From: Streptomyces sp. ITFR-21
Lineage (GTDB): Bacteria > Actinomycetota > Actinomycetes > Streptomycetales > Streptomycetaceae
NCBI RefSeq assembly: GCF_031844685.1
Contig: NZ_CP134605.1
Location: 186,001-250,000 of the forward strand
Reading direction: 5' to 3'
DNA: 64,000 bases
Positions 8,532 to 17,236 of this stretch are shown here, one piece after another. The position numbers were made by a program, and so were the translations under genes. How positions within the stretch are numbered: the first letter of the stretch is position 1; each line of letters starts with the position of its first letter. The notes below the pieces were generated by a model. It had not been told where the DNA came from and made no database searches. It worked only from the letters and a program-made list of their open reading frames with translations.

Positions 8532-9845
8532 TTATCGCCCGGGGGCGGTCCGTCTCGCCTGCGAGGGTTGTGAGGCGTCGGTGAGGTCGGCGCCGGTGGC
8601 GGCGTCCCGCCGGGAGTGGCCGGTGCCGTGCCAGTCCAGGCACATGACCGTCGCGTCGTCTTCCAGGTGGCCATGGCCGGCGTCGACGATCGCCCCGACG
8701 AGGGCGCGGGCGGCCTCGCGTGGGTGCAGGGCGCGGGTGGCGACGATCAGGTCCGCCAGGTCCAGGCTCCTGGCGTTGCGCTCCAGCATGCCGTCCGTCA
8801 GCATCACCAGCCGGTCACCCGGCCGCAGGTCCAGTGGCTGCACCCGGTAGGTGTGCATGGGCCGGACACCGAACGGCAGATCGACCTTGGGAGCGATCTC
8901 CCGCACCCGGCCGTCCCGCATGCGCAGCGGCCAGGGGTGGCCGGCGTTGACGAACTCGGTGCTGCCGTCGAGCAGGCTGATCCGCAGCAGCTGGCCGGTG
9001 ACGTAACCCCCGCGACCGTGCTCCCGCATGGCCTGGTCGGCTTCGAGAGCTTGCTCCTGAAGGCTCGCGCCGGCCCGCCGCGCCCGGCGCAGGGCCCCGA
9101 CGACGAGGGTGGCCAGGAGCGCGGCGTCGACGTCGTGGCCCATGGCGTCGGTGACGGACAGCTGGAAGGTGTCCCGGTCGATCACGTAGTCGAAGGTGTC
9201 GCCCCCGACGTGGTCGGCGGGCTCCAGTGCCCCGGCGACCGCGAACTGCGCGGCCTCGCAGGCCAGCGACGCCGGCAGCAGCCGGTGCTGGATCTCCGCG
9301 GCCAGGTTCAGCGGGGTGGTGCGCCGGCCCCACTGGTACACGTCGGTGAAGGACCGGTTCGCGATGACGACGTAGGCCAGCGCGTGCGCGCTCTCGCCGA
9401 TCTCCCGCATCGCCTCCGCGTCCGGCACCGCGGACAGGAAAAGCTCCAGGAGCCCTATGGCGTCCCCGCGATTGGTCACCGGGGCGACGATCCGCACCGG
9501 CGTCCCCCCGCCGCCGTCCTCGATGGCCGGTTTCTGGGTGCGGATCACGTCGTCGTACACGGTGCCCCGCACGATGACGCGTCGGGCCGGCTCACCGGTG
9601 TCGACACTGCCCGCAGCTCCCAGCCGCACGACCGAAGCACCGGAGAAGTCGGTGATCAGGAAGGATACCGACACGGCTCCGAGTCGCTCCCTGAGTACGC
9701 CTGCGATCACGTCGACGGACTCCACGGGTGCCGCGGACTCCGCCGCCTCCAATATCCTTGCCAGGGTCGCCCCGTCCCGGCGGCTACCGCCCCCGGGACG
9801 GTGGCGGGCCCGCCCGCTGCTTCCGTTCGGGCCCGTTGCGGTCAC
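8532..9845 (-). CDS. GAF-domain PP2C/SpoIIE-type serine phosphatase
   Basis: A 437-residue protein with a GTG start behind GAGGAG. Residues about 30-170 form a GAF-like sensor region. The C-terminal half is a SpoIIE/PPM phosphatase, starting LAAEIQHRLLP and carrying the metal-binding acids in GALEPADHVGGDTFDYV, TDAMGHDVDAALLA, LTDGMLERN and EDDATVMCL. Streptomyces have many such proteins, which dephosphorylate anti-sigma-factor antagonists and so tune alternative sigma factors or stress signalling. No histidine-kinase-like anti-sigma domain is present in this copy and no partner is encoded nearby. Confidence 0.9.
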   Translation of the reverse strand: MTATGPNGSSGRARHRPGGGSRRDGATLARILEAAESAAPVESVDVIAGVLRERLGAVSVSFLITDFSGASVVRLGAAGSVDTGEPARRVIVRGTVYDDVIRTQKPAIEDGGGGTPVRIVAPVTNRGDAIGLLELFLSAVPDAEAMREIGESAHALAYVVIANRSFTDVYQWGRRTTPLNLAAEIQHRLLPASLACEAAQFAVAGALEPADHVGGDTFDYVIDRDTFQLSVTDAMGHDVDAALLATLVVGALRRARRAGASLQEQALEADQAMREHGRGGYVTGQLLRISLLDGSTEFVNAGHPWPLRMRDGRVREIAPKVDLPFGVRPMHTYRVQPLDLRPGDRLVMLTDGMLERNARSLDLADLIVATRALHPREAARALVGAIVDAGHGHLEDDATVMCLDWHGTGHSRRDAATGADLTDASQPSQARRTAPGR

Positions 9846-10149
9846 TGCGACTCCTCACGGTTCAATGGCGTCGGGGCCGTGTCCGGCAGCACGGAGACCG
9901 GCGCCCGGCCAGGCGTCGGAGAGGCCCATCTTGCACCACGGGGCGGCCGCGGCACGTACCGGCCCCCGCGGCCGCCGCGGTCCGCCTGCTTTCTCGGACT
10001 GTGTGTGGCGCTGTCCTGCTGCGTATGCGCCCCGGCCTTCCGCGGAATCGGATGCCGGTCAGCTGACGACTTGGAGTCTTCGGCGCTCACGCGCACCTAT
10101 GACGGGAGTCAGCCCGTATCGCGGCAAGCGGCCCGGCCGGAGGACCCGG
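9846..10149. other. Intergenic gap between phosphatase and MerR-type gene
   Basis: About 300 bases upstream of the leftward phosphatase gene and downstream of the leftward MerR-type gene. It must hold the phosphatase promoter and the regulator's terminator. No conserved motif or short gene was recognised. Confidence 0.4.
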
Positions 10150-10482
10150 TCAGGCGGTGGCCCGATCGCCCGGCCCGGAAGAGCGCAGCCCCTCGTTGAT
10201 GCGCCGGGCCTCTTCGAGCTGGTCTTCGAGGATCACGATGCGGCAGGCGGCCTCGACGGACATGCCGCGGTCGACGAGTTCGCGGGCGCGGGCGGCGATG
10301 CGCAGCTGGTAGCGGGAGTAACGGCGGTGGCCGCCCTGCGAGCGGAGCGGGGTGATGAGGCGGGCCTCGCCGATGGCGCGCAGGAAGCCCTGGGTGGTGC
10401 CGAGTAGTTCGGCGGCCCGGCCCATGGTGTAGGCGGGGTAGTCGTCGTCGTCGAGCCGGCCGTGCACGTCGTCTGCTGTCAT
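10150..10482 (-). CDS. Small MerR-type helix-turn-helix regulator
   Basis: A 110-residue protein starting MTADDVHGRLDDDDYPAYTM. The winged helix-turn-helix spans about residues 18-70, with GRAAELLGTTQGFLRAIGEA and the wing LITPLRSQGGHRRYSRYQL, followed by a short dimerisation helix (CRIVILEDQLEEARRINEGL). There is no effector or metal-binding domain, so it probably responds through partners or acts constitutively. AGAGGCG precedes the ATG. It lies downstream of a strong hairpin and a long repeat-containing non-coding stretch that may be its leader. Confidence 0.85.
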   Translation of the reverse strand: MTADDVHGRLDDDDYPAYTMGRAAELLGTTQGFLRAIGEARLITPLRSQGGHRRYSRYQLRIAARARELVDRGMSVEAACRIVILEDQLEEARRINEGLRSSGPGDRATA

Positions 10483-10509
10483 CTCGCCTCTCTGCGGAAC
10501 ACGCGTGGA

Positions 10510-10544
10510 GGGGCCCTGGTGCCGTACCCGGCAACCAGGGCCCC
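10510..10544 (-). terminator. Strong 11-bp GC hairpin in front of the MerR-type gene
   Basis: GGGGCCCTGGT (10510-10520) pairs perfectly with ACCAGGGCCCC (10534-10544) across a 13-base loop that can fold further (GCCG/CGGC). It sits 28 bases upstream of the regulator's start codon. It could end transcription of the upstream non-coding stretch or act as an attenuator inside the regulator's own leader. No T tract follows, as is usual in this GC-rich group. Confidence 0.6.
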
Positions 10545-10559
10545 GAAGGAACTGCTACA

Positions 10560-11175
10560 CCATCTGCCGGCCTTCGTCATGCGCCGGCCTACTGTGTCCG
10601 CACCGCCACCGGGGGGGGTGGCAGCAGGTGCGGGGATCGCGATTGCTTGACCGAAGACCACCTCACTAACGATGTCCTGCGGTACCCGGGCTCAAGGCAT
10701 CCACCCGGGCGATCCCGATGGCGCGGGGCTCCTCCGTTCTTCCCTCTGGGCCATCTGCTGACCAAACGTGAACTGCGCACTGCTTGTACTACCGGTGGTG
10801 CGAACTGCTGGTGGCCTGCAACAGCGCCACTCTCCGGCAGCCAGCCCCGTCGCCCGTCCTGCGTCTGCTCTGGCTTGGAACCCCACTGCCGGACTTCCCG
10901 GTACGCGCGCCCGCAGCCGACGCCTTTACCGAGGTGCTGCTCGCTGAACGTCACTGCCAGCCACTGCGGTCCTGCTCACGGCGGCCCCTGATGACTGCGG
11001 GCCACCCGGTCCGGCCGTCAGTCCCGTCGCCGTCCTGCAACCACTCTGGCTTCGGAACTCCACCGCCGCACCGTCCTGCGCACTGCGACTTCGCGTACTA
11101 CCGCCTGGCAGTTCATCTCTGCCAGGCCCTGCTGATCTCTGCTACGAGAGAAACCATAGTCACGCCACCACTGAA
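10560..11175 (-). ncRNA. Possible long structured leader or non-coding RNA with imperfect repeats
   Basis: About 600 bases upstream of the MerR-type gene have no plausible protein frame yet show internal structure. Two related blocks, 10834-10905 and 11011-11099, share the order CCGTCG, GTCCTGC, CTCTGGCTT, GGAAC and GACTTC with small changes, about 177 bases apart. At 11103-11127 a perfect 9-bp hairpin, GCCTGGCAG with a 7-base loop and CTGCCAGGC, is present. The stretch ends at the 11-bp hairpin 10510-10544. Strand and transcription are inferred from orientation toward the regulator. Expression data would settle whether it is a leader, a separate RNA or decayed repeats. Confidence 0.35.
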
Positions 11176-11997
11176 TGTCTACTCCAACGAGCACAGATTT
11201 TTCAGTGCCCGCGGTAGAGGTAACCGGCGCCGAACCCGAGAGACACTCCTCCCCGGAAAACCCGGCCCTCCTCCCTCCCGAGGCGGCCCGGAGTTCGCGC
11301 AGCCTGGCAGGGCCTCTGGCGGACCCCTTGCCGTCAGCGCAGCGGCCGGACCGGTGTCCGGGTGGCTGCGGTCCGCAGTGCCGGCGCGCGCGGCCGGGCG
11401 CGTGCCGTGAGCGTGGCGCTGTCGGAGAGCGGGGATGGGCGCGGTTCCGCGACGACCTCACCGGAGCCCGGCCGGCCGCCTCCCGGCTGGCGCGCCGGCA
11501 TCGGGCCGGCCCCCAACGGGAGGCCGTGACGATCGCGACCGCCGTGATCAGCCGGGCGAACGCCCGTAAGCCCGAGGACACCGCAGCCCACCCCCGCCCC
11601 GGCACCGCCGCTCGGAGCAGACTCCCGTACCACCGCCTCCCCCAACGGACCGCGGCCCGTTCGAGCCACCACCCCAGCCGAAACCCCACGTACCCGCCGG
11701 AGCACCCTGTTCCCGCGGATCTCCGGCCGCGGACGGGATCTCCCACCTTCCCGGGACAGGTACGACCGGTCGACGGCCTTGATCAGACCGAAGCCGGAAA
11801 ACGAGGGCCGGTGTCCGGGGACGGCCGCCTTGCCCGCGCCGGGCGGGCGGAGATCGCGTCGGCGGTCGCGGCGGGGAGTCCGCCCCCGGTAGACAGCACC
11901 CGCGTCGCCCGGGGCGCGGCATCGCGCAGGCTCCGCGGTCCGGTGGGCGGGGCGGGGATGCCCGTGACCCCCACCGGACGCCGCGACAGCCGTTAGG
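11176..11997. other. 0.8-kb gap with no confident gene
   Basis: Open readings exist on both strands because stops are rare in such GC-rich DNA, but their amino-acid composition (Arg, Pro and Ala-rich, no motif) and codon pattern are those of non-coding frames. I see no feature that can be supported. Confidence 0.4.
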
Positions 11998-12720
11998 TCA
12001 GGCCGCTGCGGCGTCGTCGTGGTCGGTCGACACCGACAGGTCCTCCCAGGTCCGCTGCTCGGCGGCGACGTGCTCGATCTTGTGCGCGCTCGCGTCGAAG
12101 GAGTCCCTGCCCAACTGGACGGGCGGCGGCGGCTGTCCGGAGGATGCGATCCGTACGATCGCGCCCGCGGCCTTCATCGGGCCGCCGGGCTGGGCGTGGT
12201 TGACGTCCGTCGCCGTCCTCCGCATCGCGCCCGCGGTGCCGGCGTAGTCCTCGATCGTGGTCGCCTCGGTGTGCAGGCTCGGGGCGTCGAGGAAGTCGGT
12301 GCGGAAGTAACCGGGCTCGACGAGGGTCACCGCGATCCCGAGCGGCGCGACCTCCCGGGCGCGGGCCTCGGAGAATCCCTCGGTCGCGAACTTGGTGGAG
12401 TTGTAGACGCCCCAGCGAGGGGAGCCGACGAAGCCGCCGATCGACGAGATGTTCACGATCCGGCCCGACCGCTGCGCACGCAGCGTCGGCAGCACGGCGC
12501 GAAGTACGTTCAGCGTGCCGAACACGTCGGTGTCGTAGACGGCGCGGGCCGCCGCGTCCGTGGCCTCCTCGACGGCGCCGAGCAGACCACGGCCGGCGTT
12601 GTTCACGACGACGTCGATACGCCCGAACCCCCTGGAGGGCGGTCTCGACCGCGGAAGCCGCCTGGGACTGGTCGGTCACGTCGAGGGCGACGGCCAGGAG
12701 GCGTTCGCCGGCGTCCGGGA
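11998..12720 (-). pseudogene. Broken short-chain dehydrogenase/reductase gene
   Basis: The C-terminal two thirds of a classical SDR is intact in frame: VNNAGRGLLGAVEEAT, then GRIVNISSIGGFVGSP with the catalytic Ser and VYNSTKFATEGFSEA with Tyr-x-x-x-Lys. Upstream, GERLLAVALDVTDQSQ continues the fold, but in another frame; the shift falls at a five-C run (plus strand 12628-12632), where removing one base restores GFGRIDVVVNNAG. The nucleotide-binding GxxxGxG segment and start codon are not found, so the 5' end is also lost or replaced. Sequencing error could explain the frameshift but not the missing N-terminus. Confidence 0.7.
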
Positions 12721-13070
12721 ACCGGTCGGTGGGGCGGCGTGGTCGCCCGGATCCGGGGCGAGCGCCCGGTCGTGAGCCGCCGCTGCGCGCCGAAGCGCGT
12801 CGGGCGCCTCCGGATGGGTCGCCTCGAACCGCACGGTCAGCCCGGCCGACTCCGGCCAGTCGTACCCGCTCACTCACGGTGTACCGCTGGTCCCGGCGGC
12901 GTCGGCCACGACCGCCTCGCGGCCTCTTCCGCCTCCGGCCACCGGCCCGCCTGACCACCCGCCGGAGGGTCTCCGGGCGCGGACCGTACGGACGGGTGCG
13001 CGGGCGAGCTCCGGCCCGGTGGGGCGCTGCCCGGATCCATGGAGCCGCTGACACCGCCGGCCCCGGTTCC
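12721..13070. other. Gap between the SDR remnant and the TetR gene
   Basis: About 350 bases where the start of the SDR gene should be. A minus-strand reading from 12873 (MSGYDWPESAGLTVRFEA onward) is open for 65 codons but matches nothing I know. No feature is supported. Confidence 0.35.
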
Positions 13071-13709
13071 TCACCGCTCCGACGGTCCCCCGCCACGGGT
13101 CGGCGGCCGGGGGCGGCAGACGCGGAGTACCAGGTCCTCCCAGCTGTCCGCCATGCGCCGCTCGATCTCCGAGGCGGCGTGGCCCAGGTCCGCGGCCGAC
13201 AGGTAGAGCAGGAACGGCCCGTCGAGTGCGGCGCTGAGCTGGACGGCGAGGACGTCGAGGTTCGCGGGACCGATGTCCATCCGGCCCAGCAGCATCCGCA
13301 GGTGGATCTGGTTCAGCGGTGTCTGCGCGCCGGCCGGCACCTGCTGGCGCCCGTCCAACGCGGCCCGGGCGATCTCGCGGTGCTCCATCAGGTACGCGGC
13401 CCTGGCACGGCCGTAGGCCACCAGCCGTTCCACCGGACCGGCTCCGGGGCCCAGCGGCGGCGGACCGGACAGCACCCGCTCCTGGAAGACGCGCTCGTCC
13501 TCGTCGAGCAGCGCGCGGAAGATCCCCGCCCGGGTGCTGAAGCGGCGGAAGACGGTGCCCTTGCCCAGGCCGGAGCGCTCGGCCAGCGCGTCCATCGTCA
13601 GCCGGTCCGCTCCGAGGGCGGCCAGCATCTCGCGTGCCGTGGCCAGCAGTATCCGCCGGTTGCGGGCCGCGTCCGCGCGCTCGGGGCGCGGTGTCTGCTC
13701 TGGCGCCAT
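13071..13709 (-). CDS. TetR/AcrR-family transcriptional repressor
   Basis: A 212-residue regulator. The N-terminal helix-turn-helix is clear: RNRRILLATAREMLAALGAD, then LTMDALAERSGLGKGTVFRR, followed by FSTRAGIFRALLDEDERVF. The remaining alpha-helical domain (about residues 75-200) would form the ligand pocket and dimer interface. It is divergent from the YceI-LUD-oxidoreductase operon, which it most likely represses. The 190-base gap contains a matching short palindrome. The ATG was chosen because the helix-turn-helix lies at the usual distance from it. Confidence 0.9.
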   Translation of the reverse strand: MAPEQTPRPERADAARNRRILLATAREMLAALGADRLTMDALAERSGLGKGTVFRRFSTRAGIFRALLDEDERVFQERVLSGPPPLGPGAGPVERLVAYGRARAAYLMEHREIARAALDGRQQVPAGAQTPLNQIHLRMLLGRMDIGPANLDVLAVQLSAALDGPFLLYLSAADLGHAASEIERRMADSWEDLVLRVCRPRPPTRGGGPSER

Positions 13710-13752
13710 CCCGTCCACGGAGAGCACACTACCGTGAGAGCCATAACCGGGG

Positions 13753-13765
13753 TAAAGTCCGTTTA
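13753..13765. promoter_or_regulatory. Candidate TetR operator, TAAA-GTCCG-TTTA
   Basis: An inverted repeat with 4-base arms in a locally AT-rich patch, 44 bases upstream of the repressor start and 135 bases upstream of the YceI gene. The position fits a shared operator for the divergent pair; function is inferred. Confidence 0.4.
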
Positions 13766-13899
13766 GGTGGTGCCGGGCCCCGTCCCAGTTCGTCCCCGCC
13801 ACGCCCCCGCCGCAGATCCGCGCACCTCCCGGCGGGACCGCCTGAGGGGCCCGGCCGCCCCACCACCTCAAACACCACCTCGGGAAGGACACATCCGCC

Positions 13900-14433
13900 A
13901 TGTCGGACCACACCGTCGAGGCCACCGGCCCCGCCGCCGTCGGGCACTGGACCCTCGACCCCGCCCACTCGCACGTCTCCATCACCAGCAAGGCACTGTG
14001 GGGCCTGATGCCGGTCAAGGGCGTCTTCACCCGGCTGAGCGGCTCCGGCGACGTGGCGGCCGACGGCACGGCCGCGGGCACCCTGACGATCGCCGCCGCC
14101 TCCATCGACACCCGGAACGCCAAACGGGACGATCACCTGCGCGGCGCCGACTTCTTCGACACCGCCGTCCACCCGGACATCGTCTTCACCGCCCACCGGC
14201 TCGTGCCGGGTGCCGGCGGAGAGGTCCGCGCCACCGGCACCCTGTCGGTCGCCGGCGTGGAACACCCCCTGGAGTTCACCGCGACCGCGGAGCACGCCGG
14301 GGACACCGTCACCCTCACCGCCCGCACCACCGTGGACCGTGGGGACTTCGGACTCACCTGGAACAACCTCGGCATGCTGGTGGGCCGGACCCGTGTGACC
14401 GTGACCGCGCGCTTCACCCGGGCCGCGGCCTGA
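13900..14433 (+). CDS. YceI-family lipocalin-like protein
   Basis: A 177-residue protein matching the YceI fold over its whole length: GHWTLDPAHSHVSITSKALW, then VKGVFTRLSGSGDV, RDDHLRGADFFDTAVHPDIV, GTLSVAGVEHPLEF and the closing FGLTWNN segment. Family members bind isoprenoid chains, quinone-like or other amphiphilic ligands in a barrel. No signal peptide is present, so it is probably cytoplasmic. It is first in a three-gene run with the LUD-domain protein and the oxidoreductase, opposite the TetR gene. Confidence 0.92.
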   Translation: MSDHTVEATGPAAVGHWTLDPAHSHVSITSKALWGLMPVKGVFTRLSGSGDVAADGTAAGTLTIAAASIDTRNAKRDDHLRGADFFDTAVHPDIVFTAHRLVPGAGGEVRATGTLSVAGVEHPLEFTATAEHAGDTVTLTARTTVDRGDFGLTWNNLGMLVGRTRVTVTARFTRAAA

Positions 14434-14500
14434 CCGCCGTCGGTCCGCCGCCTGTCCCGTCTCCTCCGCCGCGCCGACCCCCAGCGAAAGGTGCTCCCCC

Positions 14501-15151
14501 GTGACCGACCAGACCACCGTGCCGGACTCCCTGCCCATCGACGAGGCCTTCGCCCGCCCGGCCTCGTCCGAGAGCCTCACCGCGGCGGCCGACGCGCTGC
14601 GCGCCAACGGCTTCACCGTCCACATCGCCGACACCGCCGCCCACGCCCGCGCCCTCGTCGCCGGCCTGGTTCCCGAGGACCGCACGGTCCTCACCGCGAC
14701 GAGCGAGACGCTGCGGGAGTCGGGCATCGCCGCGGACATCGACACGTCGGGCCGCTACCGGAGCCTGCGTGCCGAGCAGGCCGGATGGGACCAGGCCGCC
14801 CGCTTCGACGAGGTCCGCGTCACGCGCTCGACCCCGGACCTGGTCGTCGGCAGTGTGCACGCCGTCACCGAGGACGGTCGCCTGGTGACCGCCTCCGCCT
14901 CCGGAAGCCAGCTGGCGCCCTACGTCTTCGGCGCCGCCCAAGCAGTGTTCGTCGTCGGCGCCCAGAAGGTGGTCGCGGACCTCGCCACCGCGCTGCGCCG
15001 GGTGGAGACGTACTCCTATCCCAGGGAGGACGTCCGTGCGCGGTCCGCGTACGGGCAGCGCAGTGTGCTCGCCAAGATCCTCGTCACCGGCCGCGAGATC
15101 TTCCCCGGACGCAGCACCGTCGTCCTCGTCCGCGAACCGATCGGATTCTGA
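14501..15151 (+). CDS. LUD-domain (LutC/YkgG-like) protein
   Basis: A 216-residue protein with a GTG start. The LUD core is visible from about residue 20: AADALRANGFTVHIADTAAH, RTVLTATSETLRESGI, VGSVHAVTEDGRLVTASASG and VFVVGAQKVVADLATALRRV. LutC-type proteins work with LutA and LutB in lactate oxidation, but neither is nearby, so this stand-alone copy may serve another redox step. The YceI gene lies 67 bases upstream and the oxidoreductase 5 bases downstream, consistent with one transcript. Confidence 0.85.
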   Translation: MTDQTTVPDSLPIDEAFARPASSESLTAAADALRANGFTVHIADTAAHARALVAGLVPEDRTVLTATSETLRESGIAADIDTSGRYRSLRAEQAGWDQAARFDEVRVTRSTPDLVVGSVHAVTEDGRLVTASASGSQLAPYVFGAAQAVFVVGAQKVVADLATALRRVETYSYPREDVRARSAYGQRSVLAKILVTGREIFPGRSTVVLVREPIGF

Positions 15152-15156
15152 CCGCC

Positions 15157-16098
15157 ATGGTGCGAGCAGTCGTGGCGACCGCCTGGAGCGGAGCCGACAC
15201 CGTCTCCGTACAGGACGTGCCCTCCCGGCCGGCGGGCCCCGACGAGGTCGTGGTCGCGGTGCGCGCGACCGCGATCAGTCCGTTCGACCTCAAACGCGCC
15301 CGCGGGGTGTTCGGACGGGACACCGCGCTGCTGCCGCTCCGGCTCGGCAACGAGGCCGCCGGCGTGGTCACCGCCGCGGGATCCCGGGCCGCCGGCTTCG
15401 ACGGACTGCCGGTGCGGGTGGGCGAGGAGGTCTTCGGCCACTGGCTGCCGGGTGCCCAGGCGGGCGAACTCACCTTGCCCGCCGGGGTGCTGCTCCACAA
15501 GCCCCCGGCCCTCGGCTTCGCCGAGGCCGCCGCTCTGCTCGGCAGCGCGACCACCGCGGCCCACGCGCTCGACGCCGTCGCCGTGGGCGCCGGGGACACC
15601 GTGCTCGTCCACGGCGCCGCCGGCTCGGTCGGCAACATGACCGCGCGGCTCGCCCTGCTGCGCGGAGCCGCCGTGGTCGGCACCGCCGCGCCCGGCCGCC
15701 ACGGGCGGCTGCGCGCCGAGGGCGTCGAACCGGTCTCCTACGGCGAAGGACTGGCCGAACGGGTGCGGGCGGCCGCCCCCGGCGGGGTGACCGCGGCCGT
15801 GGACACGGTGGGTACGGCGGAAGCGCTGGACGTCTCCTTCGCGCTCGTCCCGGACCCGGCGCGGGTCGTCACCATGGTCGACGCGCGCACGGCAGCCGAC
15901 CGCGGCGGGCAGGCGATCGGCCCGGGTCCGGAGACCGAACGCGTCCGCACCGCCGCCCGCCTCGACCTCACCCGACTCGCCGCCAGGGGCGATCTCCCGG
16001 TCCCCGTCGCCCACCTCTTCGCCCTGGAGGACGCCCGCTCCGCCTACCGGACCCTCGCCGCCGGACACGCCGGAGGCAAGATCGTCCTCATCCCCTGA
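15157..16098 (+). CDS. Zinc-free NADP-dependent quinone-oxidoreductase-type MDR
   Basis: A 313-residue medium-chain dehydrogenase/reductase. The N-terminal GroES-like domain lacks the catalytic zinc cysteines and reads PAGPDEVVVAVRATAISPFD. The Rossmann domain begins AGDTVLVHGAAGSVGNMTAR, giving the quinone-reductase-type glycine motif. The end, AHLFALEDARSAYRTLAAGH, is typical of the family. It probably reduces quinones or enones with NADPH. It follows the LUD gene by 5 bases and is the last gene of the TetR-controlled group. Confidence 0.88.
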   Translation: MVRAVVATAWSGADTVSVQDVPSRPAGPDEVVVAVRATAISPFDLKRARGVFGRDTALLPLRLGNEAAGVVTAAGSRAAGFDGLPVRVGEEVFGHWLPGAQAGELTLPAGVLLHKPPALGFAEAAALLGSATTAAHALDAVAVGAGDTVLVHGAAGSVGNMTARLALLRGAAVVGTAAPGRHGRLRAEGVEPVSYGEGLAERVRAAAPGGVTAAVDTVGTAEALDVSFALVPDPARVVTMVDARTAADRGGQAIGPGPETERVRTAARLDLTRLAARGDLPVPVAHLFALEDARSAYRTLAAGHAGGKIVLIP

Positions 16099-16375
16099 CG
16101 AGCTCGTGGGACGGGCGACGCCGTCGACGGCGACACGCCGCCGTCGAGTGCGCGACACGGGCACCTCCGGGGCGGGCCGTCAGCCGTCGCAGGGGGTCGA
16201 GGTGCCCGCCTCCGCAGTGGTCGGCAGACCGACGCCGCCGCGGAGGAGGCCCACGACGCGCCCTGCGCCCACTCCGCGCCTGCCGCCGGCGACGGGTCCT
16301 GGCGGACGCTCGAAGTCGGCGTGCGGTGGGAGGGGTTCGCGTTCGTGCTGACCGCCGAGGAGATCACGGACCACT
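16099..16375. other. Gap holding a possible gene remnant
   Basis: Convergent gap between the oxidoreductase and the GntR gene. A plus-strand frame running into the GntR gene reads GDGSWRTLEVGVRWEGFAFV then LTAEEITDHFTG with strong codon bias but has no start codon. It looks like the tail of a lost gene; family unknown. Confidence 0.35.
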
Positions 16376-17086
16376 TCACGGGCGGGCCGAGGTGTCCTGA
16401 CGTTGCAGCAGCACGGCGACCCGGACGTCACGGATCCGGGTGAGGTGGTCCCGCATGAGGTCGCGGGCCGTCGTGCGGTCGCGGCCGAGGACGGCGCGGA
16501 CGATCGCGGCGTGCTCCTTGAGCGTGATCGAGACGATCTCGCGCTCGTTGGTCTGCTGGTGCACCGAGTACAACTGGATGCGGGTGTCAAGGACCGTGAG
16601 CAGTTCGCTGATCGTGCCGTTGTGACCGGCGGCGCGGATCGTGACGTGCCACGTACCGCTCGCCTCGTGGAGTTCGTCGACATCGGCCATCTGGGAGATG
16701 CGCTGTTCGAGAGCCTTGAGGAGCGCGGCGTCCATGGGCGTGTGCCGCTCCGCGGCCAGGGCGGCGATCTCGCTCTCCAGGGTGATCCTGGCCTCGTAGA
16801 CGTCGAGCAGTTCCTCGGGGCTGCTGCGGCGGACTCGGAAGCCCCGGGGCAGCCGTTCCAGAAGGCCCTCCTGCGCCAGCCGGCTGAGCGCCTCCCGGAT
16901 CGGGGTCCGCGAGACGGCGAGCCGCGAGGTGAGCCTGGTCTCCAGGAGGACGTCGTCGGGCGCGAACTCCCCGTTCAAGATCGCGTGTCGGATCTCGGAG
17001 TAGGGGTTCTTTCCGGCCGCGTCGGCGAGTGGTTCAGCGGCATCAGCGTCCGCCCCGAGAACTCTGGTGCCCATGGCGTTCATCAT
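16376..17086 (-). CDS. GntR-family regulator, FadR (FCD) subfamily
   Basis: A regulator of about 236 residues. The winged helix-turn-helix is at residues about 25-85: KNPYSEIRHAILNGEFAPDD, then RLAVSRTPIREALSRLAQEG and the wing LLERLPRGFRVRR. The rest is an all-helical FCD ligand domain, including YEARITLESEIAALAAERH. FCD regulators sense small organic acids. It is divergent from the leader peptide and long transport-monooxygenase operon, so it is the obvious candidate regulator. Start codons 17086, 17083 and 17074 cannot be separated; none has a strong ribosome site. Confidence 0.88.
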   Translation of the reverse strand: MMNAMGTRVLGADADAAEPLADAAGKNPYSEIRHAILNGEFAPDDVLLETRLTSRLAVSRTPIREALSRLAQEGLLERLPRGFRVRRSSPEELLDVYEARITLESEIAALAAERHTPMDAALLKALEQRISQMADVDELHEASGTWHVTIRAAGHNGTISELLTVLDTRIQLYSVHQQTNEREIVSITLKEHAAIVRAVLGRDRTTARDLMRDHLTRIRDVRVAVLLQRQDTSARP

Positions 17087-17143
17087 GCCACGAGTAGCCC
17101 CACCCGCTCCTGTAGTCGCAAAGCGGCGCCTCCTCCCGCCGCA

Positions 17144-17211
17144 CGTACGAGGTACGCGGTGAGTTGCCGGAAAGTCTTGCAGTGCATACGTGGAAGGCTT
17201 TAACGTATACG
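17144..17211 (+). promoter_or_regulatory. Divergent promoter with two palindromes, candidate GntR sites
   Basis: CGTAC-GAG-GTACG lies at 17144-17156. A perfect CGTATACG palindrome at 17204-17211 resembles the GTATAC core often seen at GntR-type sites, with a related GCATACG at 17184-17190. A possible promoter for the rightward operon is TTGCAG (17177-17182), 18 bases, TAACGT (17201-17206); the CGTATACG site would overlap its -10, as expected for repression. Confidence 0.45.
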
Positions 17212-17236
17212 CATGGTCAACGTGAGGGAGGTAGCG

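Noticed and set aside
11018..11996. Open frames of about 240 (minus) and 270 (plus) residues across this stretch
   Set aside because: No ribosome site, no recognisable domain, low-information composition and overlap with the repeat blocks; treated as non-coding.
16244..16390. Plus-strand frame reading DGSWRTLEVGVRWEGFAFV
   Set aside because: Protein-like, but it has no start codon and runs into the convergent GntR gene; at most a remnant, listed only in the gap note.
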